Counted from the first letter of the stretch, positions 10,775 to 20,225 are shown. The stretch is DNA of 64,000 bases from Vibrio sp. NTOU-M3 (GCF_040869035.1 NZ_CP162101.1:1302001-1366000); one strand, 5' to 3'. Program-made: numbers and translations. Notes: generated from the letters alone by a model not told the origin.

Positions 10775-13700
10775 ATGAAAACGTTTAAAAAGACTCAACT
10801 AGCAGTGTGTGTATTGGCAGCGTTACCTGTGGCGACGCTGGCTAAAGATACGAGTAAACTTGAAAAGCTTGATACTGATTCAACGAATATCGAAGTGACG
10901 CCTCATAAGCAAGAGGATAGCTCGCGTATCTATCTCGAAGAAGGGGCGATATGGGCCAGTCGTGATATTACCCGTTTTAATCCGGTTATGGATGTGAGCG
11001 TTGGCGATGAATTGGAAGTGGCCGATGGAAAGTTGAATGATGAAGTTAGCTTTACCATTACCACAAACTACAGTTACTACATTACACACTATCAACTTGA
11101 AATCTTTCGAGGTGAAGATCGTAGCCTTTCTCAACCATTAACGATAATTACGGGTGAAAAGCTCGCAAACGATTATGACATTAGCTGGGATGGCAGTAGT
11201 GATGTCGACTATCGTTTTATTTCGGGTAACCAGCTACAGTTTCGCTTCAAGGCTTGGGATAAAGACGGAAATATGGACGTGACGACCATTGGTGTGATGG
11301 ATCTAGTGCGTCCAGACTCCGAAGTGGAGCTTGAGCGTAACGAAGGAGAAGAACCCATCGGGCGTAGTTTTGGTAAAGCCAAATTGATGCGTCACAACAT
11401 TCCAACCAATGCTGGCTTAGCAAAGTTCATGGGGACAGGGTTAAAAGGCGTGGATAAAGTACAAATTGGTGAGGATGAGTTTGAAGTAGAAGATGGTGAA
11501 CTATACGCAGAACAGTTCCTACCCGCGGACGCTTATCTGTTCCCAACCAAAGTGACCTTTGATAATGGCGATGAACGTCGTTATCAATTGTATGTTCGTA
11601 TCCCCGATACCTACTACGCGCAGGCTGGTCTTGCAGACTTTTACATCGGAAAGAATAAAGTTACGGGCAATACTGGGGCGTTAGGAGTTAACGAACAATA
11701 TCAAGATGATGTCTACAACCAAGGTCGTTTGGCATATTTTGGGCAAGGTAAATTTGGTGACAAGTTAAGGGTTACCACCCATTTTGATACTAAAGACAGC
11801 GATATTAGAGATATGTTTAAGCACCCGTTTGCCGCTGACGATTCGAGTGTGTTTGATATTCTAGAAGATGATGACGAGCTGTATTACGGTGACTATGGTG
11901 ATGGTGCCAATATTCACAAAGTAGTGAACACTAAAGGCAAGGTGTATCTCGACTTAGAATACGATAAATCGCAAGTGCTTTGGGGAAATTACAACACAGG
12001 TTTAACTGGGACGGATAACAACGATTACAACCGTAGTTTATATGGTTTCAAAGGTGACTATCGTACCCGCTCGACCACCAAGTTTGGTGAAGATCGTTTG
12101 AACATTGTGGGCTTCACGGCATCGTCTGACTCATTATTTGCTCATGACGAGTTTTTAGGTACGGGTGGTTCTTTATATTTCCTACGGCATGGTGAAGTTA
12201 TTCCCGGCAGTGACAAGGTTTATGTCAAAGTCATTAATAAAGACAGCGGGATCTCGGAACGTGAAGTGCCTTTGCAAGAAGGGAAAGATTACGAAATTGA
12301 TGCGTACCAAGGTCGAATTATTCTGACTCGTCCACTCAATAACATTATTTCAGATAGTTTTGGGAGTGTTATCAATGACGATCCAAGTGACGGGTATGAA
12401 AACTATCTGGCTGTTGATTACGAATATGTGCCGCAAGGTAAAGATAGCAAAGACGCTCTAGCCTATGGTGGCCGTGTTAAAGGTTGGTTGAACGATTACA
12501 TCGGGCTCGGTGGTTCTTATGCAACGGAAGAGCGTGATGCTCAGGATTATGAGTCTTATGGTACGGATTTTACCTTAAGAGCAACAGAAGGGACGTATTT
12601 GAGAGCGGAATTTGCCCATAGCAAAGGGCGCCAAACCGATTCCAATTACGTGTCGTTTGATGGCGGTTTAACCTTTACACCAATTGCGACGGATTTAGAA
12701 CAGCGCGAAGGTGACCTAATTCAGGTGAAAGGTGTCGCGAACCTCTATGATATAGCGCCAACAATTTTCTCCGCCGTTGGTAACGATGTAAAAGCTTGGT
12801 ATAAATCCAAAGATGCCGGTTATAGTTATGCAAGCCAGAGTGACAACCTAGCTCAGGAATCATTTGGTACTGAGCTGCGTCTACAAGCGACGGATCGCAT
12901 TAGTATTGCGACTCGTTATACATCGATGGAAGAAAAAGAACTTGATGGCACGCTTAAAACCGATACTGAACAAGTTGAATTAGAAGGCCAACTTAAAGTC
13001 ACTGAACACATCAAAATCTCCGCTGCAGGCAAACAGGTCGAAGAGCTAAATCGCGACAGTATCAAAGGTAAAGGTACATTGGCGGGGCTACGGGCTGATT
13101 ACATATGGGACAGTGACACGAATGTCTATGTAAAAGGTCAAACCACAGTCGATAAAAACGGTGGCTATGAAGATAATGACAGCCTGTCAATTGGTGCTGA
13201 AGCGCGACTGTTTGAAGACGTTAAACTCGGTGGGGAATACACCACTGGTGATAGAGGTGATGCCGCTGAAGCAACACTGACATATGATGTGACCGATGAT
13301 TATTCTACCTACCTGACTTATCAGGACGATAATTATGAAGGGAAGAACAATGTCATTGTTGGTCAACGAGCAGATCTCACATCTAGTGTGGATTTTTACC
13401 AAGAAAATCAATTTGTTGATGAGAATAACAGTAAAGGACGCATTGACTCATTCGGATTTGGTTACGACATGACCGATGATGTTGATTTTGGTATTGGTTA
13501 TCAACAAGGTGAGATTGAGAAAACCAATGAGCTGGGTCAGATGGAAGTGACAGAACGACGGGCCATTACCTTTACCGCCAACATCGATATTAACGATGTT
13601 AACCTCAAACATAAGGCCGAATATCGAGTCGATAAAGGAAATGACAATGTTGACCCAAGCCGCCGACGAATTGATCAGTTTGTTACCACCAACCGATACA

Positions 13701-14302
13701 CACACTATCTAACCGAAGAATACACCCTGTTTGGTAAATACAATTACTCGAAATCAGTGAGTAAAGACACTGATGAAACTTTAGAGCGATTTGTTGAGGC
13801 CACGGGTGGCTTGGCTTATCGCCCCATTTATAATGACCGCCTCAACCTATTAAGTCGATACACCTACATTGCCGATCAAGATAACCTTGACCGAGAGGTG
13901 GATTATACCGATGAAGAGAGCCACATCGTTGAAATTGAGGGGATCTATTCAGTCAATGCCAAAGTTGATGTGGGTGCGAAATATGCTCATAAAGACAAGA
14001 AAGAAGACTTTGAGCGCGCCTCTGGCAATGTAGAAGTGGTTGAAAGCAACATCAATCTTTATGGCGTTAGCACTTCCTACCATGTAATGAAAGATTGGGA
14101 GGTCACCGGTGAATATCATTGGAAAACCGACACGCTCAATGATGAGCTAGAACATGGCGCTCTTGTGTCGTTCAACAAGCACCTTTCGGACAACTTTAAA
14201 GTGGGAGTGGGTTACAACTTCTCCGGCTTTGATGGCAATCTCGTTAATGACGATGATTATGATGCAAAAGGTGTATTTATTAACTTAGTTGGTAAGTTAT
14301 AA
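10775..14302 (+). CDS. Predicted outer-membrane beta-barrel protein of the giant-repeat locus
   Basis: A 1,175-residue exported protein. Residues 1-23 form a signal peptide ending ATLA before K24. The N-terminal 550 or so residues look like soluble beta-sandwich domains (segments near residues 70-190 and 195-280, then a section containing SLYFLRHGEVIPGSDKVYVK near residue 470). From about residue 560 to the end the sequence is alternating amphipathic strands rich in Tyr, Gly and Asp, ending in KGVFINLVGKL, as expected of a large outer-membrane barrel. It is very acidic. It lies 53 bp after the giant repeat gene and 9 bp before the OmpA lipoprotein gene, so the three are probably co-transcribed. 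Similar barrel-containing segments accompany or are fused to DUF11 proteins in other bacteria. It may anchor or export the giant protein; this role is inferred. Confidence 0.7.
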   Translation: MKTFKKTQLAVCVLAALPVATLAKDTSKLEKLDTDSTNIEVTPHKQEDSSRIYLEEGAIWASRDITRFNPVMDVSVGDELEVADGKLNDEVSFTITTNYSYYITHYQLEIFRGEDRSLSQPLTIITGEKLANDYDISWDGSSDVDYRFISGNQLQFRFKAWDKDGNMDVTTIGVMDLVRPDSEVELERNEGEEPIGRSFGKAKLMRHNIPTNAGLAKFMGTGLKGVDKVQIGEDEFEVEDGELYAEQFLPADAYLFPTKVTFDNGDERRYQLYVRIPDTYYAQAGLADFYIGKNKVTGNTGALGVNEQYQDDVYNQGRLAYFGQGKFGDKLRVTTHFDTKDSDIRDMFKHPFAADDSSVFDILEDDDELYYGDYGDGANIHKVVNTKGKVYLDLEYDKSQVLWGNYNTGLTGTDNNDYNRSLYGFKGDYRTRSTTKFGEDRLNIVGFTASSDSLFAHDEFLGTGGSLYFLRHGEVIPGSDKVYVKVINKDSGISEREVPLQEGKDYEIDAYQGRIILTRPLNNIISDSFGSVINDDPSDGYENYLAVDYEYVPQGKDSKDALAYGGRVKGWLNDYIGLGGSYATEERDAQDYESYGTDFTLRATEGTYLRAEFAHSKGRQTDSNYVSFDGGLTFTPIATDLEQREGDLIQVKGVANLYDIAPTIFSAVGNDVKAWYKSKDAGYSYASQSDNLAQESFGTELRLQATDRISIATRYTSMEEKELDGTLKTDTEQVELEGQLKVTEHIKISAAGKQVEELNRDSIKGKGTLAGLRADYIWDSDTNVYVKGQTTVDKNGGYEDNDSLSIGAEARLFEDVKLGGEYTTGDRGDAAEATLTYDVTDDYSTYLTYQDDNYEGKNNVIVGQRADLTSSVDFYQENQFVDENNSKGRIDSFGFGYDMTDDVDFGIGYQQGEIEKTNELGQMEVTERRAITFTANIDINDVNLKHKAEYRVDKGNDNVDPSRRRIDQFVTTNRYTHYLTEEYTLFGKYNYSKSVSKDTDETLERFVEATGGLAYRPIYNDRLNLLSRYTYIADQDNLDREVDYTDEESHIVEIEGIYSVNAKVDVGAKYAHKDKKEDFERASGNVEVVESNINLYGVSTSYHVMKDWEVTGEYHWKTDTLNDELEHGALVSFNKHLSDNFKVGVGYNFSGFDGNLVNDDDYDAKGVFINLVGKL

Positions 14303-14311
14303 GGGCTTCGT

Positions 14312-15232
14312 ATGAATTTCAGTAAACTGATCCAAAATATCTTGTTGGCGTTTGCCAGTTTAGTGTTGTTTGGATGCTCAACCGATACTTACGTAAGTAA
14401 AGAAAACATTGATAAGTTTGGCGATCCTAAAGTTGAAAAATTCTTAATCAGAGAATGTATTGTGCCTGAGCGCGATATCCGTATCGCAATGGCATCACAC
14501 TTTGATTTTGACAAAGCAGAACTCAAGCGAGAAGACAGAGCGTCGATCGATAAACTCATTGAAGGTATTCAAAAGCTTCATGGGCAAATTTCAATCGTAG
14601 GGCATACCGACTATCAAGGAAGTGATGCCTATAACGAGAAGCTATCGTTACGCAGGGCAGAGGCGGTTAAAGCCTATATGCAAAGTAAGCTTGACGAGAC
14701 TCGATATGATTGGGAAGTGAAATATTATGGTGAATCGCGCCCGGTGGCATCTGGTGATTCATTAGAAGCGAATGCTCAAAACCGAAGAGCGTATGTACTG
14801 TTTGAACAGACTCAAACCCAACAAGAAAATCCGTTCTGTGATCCTCCGGAACCAGAAAGGAAAGTACTGATGGCGATGACATCGCATTTTGATTTCGACA
14901 AATATGTGTTGCCCCAAGCTGATCTCGCATCATTAAATGAATTTGCTGATAATTTAAAAGGTTTGCAAGGCAGAATCCTCATTGCTGGGCACACCGATTT
15001 ACAGGGTTCGATTAGCTACAATGAAAAGCTTGCTGAGCAAAGAGCAGAATCTGTGTTGCATTATTTGCAGTCAAAGCTAGACCCTAGTCAATATGTATGG
15101 GAAGTTAAGGCTTTTGGCGAGCTTGATCCTTTGACACAGGAGCAGAGTGAGGATGCGAATGCGCTAAATCGACGTGCTTTTGTGGTGTTTAAGGAAGGTA
15201 AGCTGCCAATTGACGTAACCACATCAAAATAA
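14312..15232 (+). CDS. OmpA-family lipoprotein with two peptidoglycan-binding domains
   Basis: A 306-residue protein with a lipoprotein signal: hydrophobic residues 8-20, lipobox LFGC with C22 as the lipidation site and Ser at +2, which favours the outer membrane. It carries two OmpA C-terminal domains in tandem. The first (about 58-166) has HFDFDK at 63-68, GHTD at 97-100 and R115; the second (about 187-297) has HFDFDK at 192-197, GHTD at 227-230 and R244. The Asp of GHTD and the later Arg are the residues that bind diaminopimelate in this family. The two domains resemble each other closely, pointing to an internal duplication. Placed 9 bp after the barrel gene, it probably ties the outer-membrane complex to the cell wall. 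Two such domains in one lipoprotein are uncommon. Confidence 0.88.
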   Translation: MNFSKLIQNILLAFASLVLFGCSTDTYVSKENIDKFGDPKVEKFLIRECIVPERDIRIAMASHFDFDKAELKREDRASIDKLIEGIQKLHGQISIVGHTDYQGSDAYNEKLSLRRAEAVKAYMQSKLDETRYDWEVKYYGESRPVASGDSLEANAQNRRAYVLFEQTQTQQENPFCDPPEPERKVLMAMTSHFDFDKYVLPQADLASLNEFADNLKGLQGRILIAGHTDLQGSISYNEKLAEQRAESVLHYLQSKLDPSQYVWEVKAFGELDPLTQEQSEDANALNRRAFVVFKEGKLPIDVTTSK

Positions 15233-15238
15233 GAATCA

Positions 15239-15258
15239 AAGGGGCCAACGAGCCCCTT
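15239..15258 (+). other. Intra-operon hairpin after OmpA-lipoprotein gene
   Basis: AAGGGGC / GCCCCTT inverted repeat with a 6-base loop, followed only by TAATCATT. It could be a weak terminator that reduces read-through into the channel gene, or an mRNA 3' stabiliser. Confidence 0.45.
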
Positions 15259-15278
15259 AATCATTACAGGAGTTGGGT

Positions 15279-16136
15279 ATGGAGAAGTTTCAGGCCGTAA
15301 TCGATTTTCTTCTCACTCATAAATTGGTCTTTACTGCGTTGATTATTTTCCTCATCTGGGGAATTAAGCGCATTACGCTTTCCAAGATTCGAGGCGAGGC
15401 TGCTTTCGTTTCAGAAGAGCAACGCATGTGGATGTCTCGGACCAAAAACGGTGCATTCACTATCACGATTTTAATGCTGTTTATTCTATGGCAGTCAGAA
15501 ATCAATGAATTTGCACTCTCAGTGACCGCGATTGCAGTCGCGATAGTTGTGGCATCGAAAGAAATCATTCTTTGTTTTACCGGGTCAATTCAACGAGCAA
15601 GTTCGCGTTCATTTCGTATCGGAGATTGGATTGAGGTAGGGAAATTATGTGGGGAGGTGATTGAACACAATATGATGGCGACGGTCATACAGGAAATCGA
15701 TCTGCATCATGGGCAATATCATTACACCGGAAAAACCGCGACATTACCCAATAGCATGTTTTTTACCTACCCGGTGAAAAACCTCAATTTTATGAAACGC
15801 TATGTTTACCACAATTTCTCGATTGTGGTGCCAAAATTCGTCAACCTTTACCCACTTGTTCCAGAGATCACGAACAAGATTGAAGAGCATTGCAGCTATT
15901 TTATCGATGTCGCAAGACGCTACAACACAATGATAGAGAAGCACGCAGGGGTCGACTTGCCGGGTTCAGAGCCTCATATTCATATTACCAGCGCTTCAAC
16001 AGGGGAGCAGCAGGTGCACTTTATGATTTTCTGCCCTACGGATAAAGCAGTACACTTAGAGCAATTGATACGGGAAGATTTTATGGCGCTTTACGCGATA
16101 GCATTTCCTGAGGAAATATTAAATCCAACGACTTGA
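15279..16136 (+). CDS. Small MscS-family mechanosensitive channel
   Basis: A 285-residue membrane protein. I place the start at ATG 15279, six bases after CAGGAG; an upstream TTG at 15273 overlaps the ribosome-binding site. Hydrophobic segments lie near residues 10-30, 57-74 and 76-100. The last one, rich in Ala/Val and running into FTGSIQRASSRSFRIGDWIEV, matches the pore helix and start of the beta domain of MscS channels. The C-terminal 150 residues form the cytoplasmic alpha/beta part. It is the fourth gene in the surface-protein run; a channel there could respond to envelope stress. Ion-channel activity follows from the family, the link to the neighbours is inferred. Confidence 0.82.
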   Translation: MEKFQAVIDFLLTHKLVFTALIIFLIWGIKRITLSKIRGEAAFVSEEQRMWMSRTKNGAFTITILMLFILWQSEINEFALSVTAIAVAIVVASKEIILCFTGSIQRASSRSFRIGDWIEVGKLCGEVIEHNMMATVIQEIDLHHGQYHYTGKTATLPNSMFFTYPVKNLNFMKRYVYHNFSIVVPKFVNLYPLVPEITNKIEEHCSYFIDVARRYNTMIEKHAGVDLPGSEPHIHITSASTGEQQVHFMIFCPTDKAVHLEQLIREDFMALYAIAFPEEILNPTT

Positions 16137-16206
16137 AATAATTCAAATATATAATTCATTTGTTAAAGGCATGTTTAATTAAGCATGACTTTGTTTTATC
16201 TAATAT

Positions 16207-16479
16207 TTAATATGATGAAGAGAGAGAAAAGGGGTGATTGCATTGATCATGTAGCCGATTGAAATATTCTTCTCGTTTATAGCTTAATATTTCTTTAATT
16301 ATTTCTTGTTTAGCCGATTCACCAAAATGTGTTGCGTGATATTGGATACGTTCAATATCTGGTGGAGACAGGCGATACACTTCTTTTTGGAGTTTCTGCT
16401 GTGCTTCGCTTTTGATGAGGCCTTGAGATTGAAGCAACTGAATAAGTACTTTATCAAATGGGTGATTTCTTTTTGACAT
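16207..16479 (-). CDS. Hypothetical 90-residue protein
   Basis: I do not recognise this protein. It is charged, with predicted helices and no signal peptide or membrane segment; the middle carries LSPPDIERIQYHATHFGESA. It lies alone in an AT-rich region between the MscS and PTS-EAL genes, on the opposite strand to both. No good ribosome-binding site is visible before ATG 16479. Sensible amino-acid composition over 90 codons supports a real gene, but the case is moderate. Confidence 0.45.
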   Translation of the reverse strand: MSKRNHPFDKVLIQLLQSQGLIKSEAQQKLQKEVYRLSPPDIERIQYHATHFGESAKQEIIKEILSYKREEYFNRLHDQCNHPFSLSSSY

Positions 16480-16980
16480 AACATCACTACTAGTTTTATT
16501 TCATTTTACTTAAATAAAATATTATAAAAAACTTAATTAAATTCAGAGTTCTGTTAGGAATTTGTATTAAATTGGTTTTCTAATAATTGATATTTTAACG
16601 AATATTAAAATATATTATTTATTTTAAAAGATGCTATTCATATTAGAAAGTAAAAAAAACTTATAGGCCGATAATTAATTTATCGACACGATAAATTATT
16701 TGAATGGACGAAATGAGTGCAAACAGATAATGTGCGCGCGCGTAACCTGAGAGACCATTTTTCCTTAATTACTCAAACATGCTTGTCGTTCGACAAAGAG
16801 TAGCAGGGATTCAGTATTATTAATAATTCACCAAAGAGTGTCACTGAAGGATTCTCAGGGAGCACCAGTTGGCGCTGTTGAATGATCAACCTATGCAACA
16901 AGCATTGAAACTCATGGACTTAGTTTGCGACGGTTTTTGATTAGGCTTTGCCTGAATGTTGTTGGATTATTAAGTCATAA
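16480..16980. promoter_or_regulatory. Long AT-rich leader before PTS-EAL gene with two hairpins
   Basis: 500 bp without a convincing gene. It holds a 10-bp inverted repeat at 16676-16698 (TAATTTATCG / CGATAAATTA, 3-base loop) and a 6-bp one at 16783-16796 (TTGTCG / CGACAA, 2-base loop), plus an alternating GC run at 16733-16742. The downstream ATG at 16981 has no clear Shine-Dalgarno sequence. These may be operators or leader RNA structures for the PTS-EAL gene; I cannot tell which. Confidence 0.35.
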
Positions 16981-19050
16981 ATGAACATAAAACCTGTTTA
17001 CTTCTTTCTTACGAAAGTATCTGAAAACGCGTACCTAAATGGTCTATGTAACGTTTTCGTTATGCTTCTGCCGGTCTCTTTAATGTCGGCATTTACCATG
17101 CTGCTTGGCAACGGTGCAATGCTGTTGGGGCTTAACGGTGTCTCAGAGTTTCTGATTAACACCAGTGGGCTGACTTGGAAACTATTTCCATTTTTGCTGG
17201 TTGTTTACTTCTCGAACTTTCTGTCGACGTATCATAAGTTTTCGCGGGCAACGATTATCACTCCAGCTTTGCTGATCTACGTTATCTTGTGCTCTGAGTG
17301 GGGATGGTTACATCCGGGAACGGTGAGTCCAACGAACTATCCGTTAGCCATCATAGTGCCGCTTTTGGTGTGTTTCTCTGTAAGGTTTATGCACCGTCAT
17401 AAAGTGTTTCTAGAGTCAGAATTACCTAACGTTGTCGATCAGTCGCTGAATCTTGTTGGTGCGACGATTTTGTTGGTGGTTTTCTACTCTTTGGTTGGTT
17501 ATGCCGTGAAAGAGTTGGTTGATGTGCTAGGTGGTATTAGCCGGTTGATCCCTGACTTGAATTCGTACGCTTTGTCTGATGCGCTGATTTATGAATTTTT
17601 GCGTAACTTGTTTTGGTCAATGGGTATCAATGGTCACATCATTTTTTCACCATATAAATCAGAGTTGTATGAGTTTACGCGTCAAAGCTATGAATTACAT
17701 GAAACGATGGGGGCTCCATTACCGATCCTCACCAGTAATTTTTATGACATTTATGCAGGTATGGGTGGGGCAGGTAATTGCATGAGCTTAGTGCTTTGCA
17801 TGTTGTTCTTCACGCGTAATAGAGGTTACCGAACTTTAGCTGCCGCAGTGCTCGTCCTCAGCATTTTTAATATCAATGAGCCCATTTTATTTGGCTTACC
17901 TGTGATTTTTAACCCGGTGTTAGTCATCCCATTTTTAACGGTTCCGTTAGTGAGCCTGACAGTGGCGTATTTTGCAACGCAACAGGGCTGGGTACATCCG
18001 GTGTCAGAAATCATCAGTTGGATGACGCCTCCGCTTGCAAGCGGTTATATTGCAACGGGTCATGATTGGTCTGCGGTTGGGTTACAAATCATTATCTTGG
18101 TGATAGGAATCTTGATCTATTACCCATTTTTTAAGCAGATGGATAAGGTGGTTGGAAGTCATACCGTGTTTTCTAAGGGCATGTCGGATAACTTTTTTAA
18201 CTATCAAGAATTGGGCAGTAGCCGAAATGTGATGGGGCTGCTACCGCAAATGAGCAGCAACTTGGCGGCGCAGCGTCATGTGAGCGATTTACAGAAAAAC
18301 GGGGACTTTATCTTGTTTTATCAGCCACAATACGATTGCGGCAAAGACTGCATTGCATCATTGGAGGTGTTGATTCGTCACCGAAGCAACGATGGGGTCA
18401 TTAGCCCTCCATCTTTCCTCACCAGTTTTGCCAAGCTTGGGTTAAATAGTGAAATGGATATGTGGGTGCTTAAGACAGCCTTGGAAGAAGTGGCACCACT
18501 TGCTAAAAATCCAGTCTTCCGGATATCGATAAATATATCGCCAGAGACCTTTCTGGTTCCCGATTTTGCACAAATGGTGATCAAGCTGATTAAAAGGAGC
18601 GCTCTGTCGTTTAATCAAGTGGAGTTTGAAATCACCGAAGAGTTGCTCATTCAAGATGAAATAACAACGTGGGCGGTATTTCAAGAACTGCGAAGTTATG
18701 GGATAAAAATTGCGTTAGATGATTTTGGATCAGGTTATTCCTCAATTGGTTACTTGAGCAAATTTGAATTTGATAAAGTGAAAATTGACCGCTCTTTGGT
18801 TCTCAATCTCAAACGTAAAAATGGCAGAGAAATGTTCCGCTTAACCAGTAAGCTGGTTAAGTTAACGGGCGCAGACACTGTTGTTGAAGGGGTTGAAGCA
18901 CGAGAGGAAGTGGAATTTATCCTTGAGCAAGGAATTAAACTTATCCAAGGTTACTACTTTTATAAGCCCATGCCATTTGAAGACGTCGTGGCGAATTTGA
19001 ATTTTTGTTGTTCTGAAGAAAATACAGAATACGAACACTACACGATGTAG
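16981..19050 (+). CDS. PTS EIIC-like membrane domain fused to EAL c-di-GMP phosphodiesterase
   Basis: A 689-residue fusion. Residues 1 to about 395 form a polytopic PTS EIIC domain of the lactose/cellobiose type, with about ten hydrophobic helices and the family motif NINEPILFG followed by LPVIFNP. Residues about 425-680 form an EAL domain. Its catalytic set looks complete: EVL with E462, NIS, EITEE, DDFGSGYSS (D580, D581), K601, VEGVE (E636) and QGYYFYKP. No GGDEF domain and no EIIA or EIIB domain is present, so sugar import by phosphotransfer is unlikely without separate partners. The likely job is a membrane sensor that binds a sugar through the EIIC fold and adjusts c-di-GMP breakdown. 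A hairpin follows at 19052. Confidence 0.9.
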   Translation: MNIKPVYFFLTKVSENAYLNGLCNVFVMLLPVSLMSAFTMLLGNGAMLLGLNGVSEFLINTSGLTWKLFPFLLVVYFSNFLSTYHKFSRATIITPALLIYVILCSEWGWLHPGTVSPTNYPLAIIVPLLVCFSVRFMHRHKVFLESELPNVVDQSLNLVGATILLVVFYSLVGYAVKELVDVLGGISRLIPDLNSYALSDALIYEFLRNLFWSMGINGHIIFSPYKSELYEFTRQSYELHETMGAPLPILTSNFYDIYAGMGGAGNCMSLVLCMLFFTRNRGYRTLAAAVLVLSIFNINEPILFGLPVIFNPVLVIPFLTVPLVSLTVAYFATQQGWVHPVSEIISWMTPPLASGYIATGHDWSAVGLQIIILVIGILIYYPFFKQMDKVVGSHTVFSKGMSDNFFNYQELGSSRNVMGLLPQMSSNLAAQRHVSDLQKNGDFILFYQPQYDCGKDCIASLEVLIRHRSNDGVISPPSFLTSFAKLGLNSEMDMWVLKTALEEVAPLAKNPVFRISINISPETFLVPDFAQMVIKLIKRSALSFNQVEFEITEELLIQDEITTWAVFQELRSYGIKIALDDFGSGYSSIGYLSKFEFDKVKIDRSLVLNLKRKNGREMFRLTSKLVKLTGADTVVEGVEAREEVEFILEQGIKLIQGYYFYKPMPFEDVVANLNFCCSEENTEYEHYTM

Positions 19051-19051
19051 T

Positions 19052-19079
19052 ACAGAGCCCACCTTTTGGTGGGCTCTGT
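19052..19079. terminator. 12-bp perfect hairpin between convergent genes (no U-tract)
   Basis: ACAGAGCCCACC / GGTGGGCTCTGT with a TTTT loop, directly after the PTS-EAL stop and before the ACR3 stop on the other strand. Neither side has a T-run, so it may act as a bidirectional terminator through stem strength or as an mRNA end-protecting stem. Confidence 0.55.
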
Positions 19080-19097
19080 GCAGTTAATAATGTTAAA

Positions 19098-20165
19098 TCA
19101 TGGCTGTTGGGTGAGCCTCACTTTGTGCGGATAACGTTGCTTCATTTTAAGGGCAACGTTAACCAGTGCGATTAACACGGGTACTTCAATCAATGGTCCG
19201 ATAACGCCAGCGAATGCTTGGTCTGAGTTGAGTCCGAACACGGCGATGGAAACCGCTATTGCCAGTTCAAAGTTATTACCAGTAGCAGTGTAAGCGATAG
19301 ACGCATTTTTATCGTAAGCAATGCCCATTTTTTTGCCAATAAAGAAGCTGGTGAAGAACATCAACACAAAATAAAGCGCGAGAGGGATAGCCACTCGAAC
19401 AACGTCCATCGGCAATTGCAGGATCATCTCGCCCTTAAGGCTAAACATCAATACAATCGTCGCAAGCAGGGCGATCAGAGTGATTGGTGAGATAGCAGGA
19501 ATAAAAACCGTGTTGTACCAGTGTTCGCCTTTTAACTTGACCAACCATTTACGGCTTAAATAACCAGCGAGGAATGGAATACCTAGATAAATCGCAACGC
19601 TTTCAGCAATGTCTAACATAGAGATATCAACGGTAAATCCTTGATAGCCAAGTAGCGGTGGCAATACCGTAATAAATAACCAAGCCATAAAGCTATAAGT
19701 CACAATTTGAAAAGCACTATTTAATGCGACGAGAGCAGCGCCGTATTCTTTATTACCACCACCAATATCGTTCCAGACCAACACCATTGCAATGCATCGA
19801 GCAAGCCCGATCAAGATAATACCGACCATGTAACCCGGTTTGTCGGCAAGGAAAGTAATGGCTAAGACAAACATCAGAATTGGGCCGACGATCCAGTTCA
19901 TAATCAAAGAAAGCGTGATGGCCTTGCGATCTTTAGATACTTCACCTAGTAAACCATAATTCACTTTAGCTAAAGGTGGGTACATCATCAGAATTAACCC
20001 AATGGCTAAAGGAATGTTTGTTGAGCCAACACTCATGGCTTCGTTCCATTCACTCACTTCAGGGAATAGGGCTCCGATTGCAACACCGATTGCCATTGCG
20101 AGGAAAATCCACAATGTGAGGTATTTATCAAGGAAGCTCATATTTGGCTTTGCGTTGTGATTCAT
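19098..20165 (-). CDS. ACR3-family arsenite efflux permease
   Basis: A 355-residue protein with about ten transmembrane helices that pumps As(III) (and possibly Sb(III)) out across the inner membrane. C124 in the [13 protein letters not shown] stretch and E327 in [12 protein letters not shown] match the conserved transport Cys and Glu of ACR3 transporters. Length is normal for the family. It lies downstream of the arsR gene on the same strand; the 105-bp gap holds a copy of the operator-like palindrome (20208-20225), so the pump probably has its own repressible promoter. No arsC reductase or arsH is present in the window. Confidence 0.92.
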   Translation of the reverse strand: MNHNAKPNMSFLDKYLTLWIFLAMAIGVAIGALFPEVSEWNEAMSVGSTNIPLAIGLILMMYPPLAKVNYGLLGEVSKDRKAITLSLIMNWIVGPILMFVLAITFLADKPGYMVGIILIGLARCIAMVLVWNDIGGGNKEYGAALVALNSAFQIVTYSFMAWLFITVLPPLLGYQGFTVDISMLDIAESVAIYLGIPFLAGYLSRKWLVKLKGEHWYNTVFIPAISPITLIALLATIVLMFSLKGEMILQLPMDVVRVAIPLALYFVLMFFTSFFIGKKMGIAYDKNASIAYTATGNNFELAIAVSIAVFGLNSDQAFAGVIGPLIEVPVLIALVNVALKMKQRYPHKVRLTQQP

Positions 20166-20207
20166 AAGGAATCCTTAAAAATGTTCAATTGCTAACTAGT
20201 AATCGTC

Positions 20208-20225
20208 AATCGTCGTTTGGCGATT
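20208..20225. promoter_or_regulatory. Putative ArsR operator 1 (before ACR3 gene)
   Basis: AATCGTC-GTTT-GGCGATT, an imperfect inverted repeat 43 bp before the ACR3 start codon. The same sequence except for the 4-base spacer occurs before arsR. A further AATCGTC half-site at 20201-20207 adjoins it. Confidence 0.7.

Noticed and set aside
16299..16487. 62-codon minus-strand ORF overlapping the 90-residue hypothetical
   Set aside because: It is a shifted frame of the better-supported gene at 16207-16479, ending early and with an unlikely composition.
16733..16742. Alternating GC run as a Z-DNA or regulatory element
   Set aside because: Too short and isolated to support any function.
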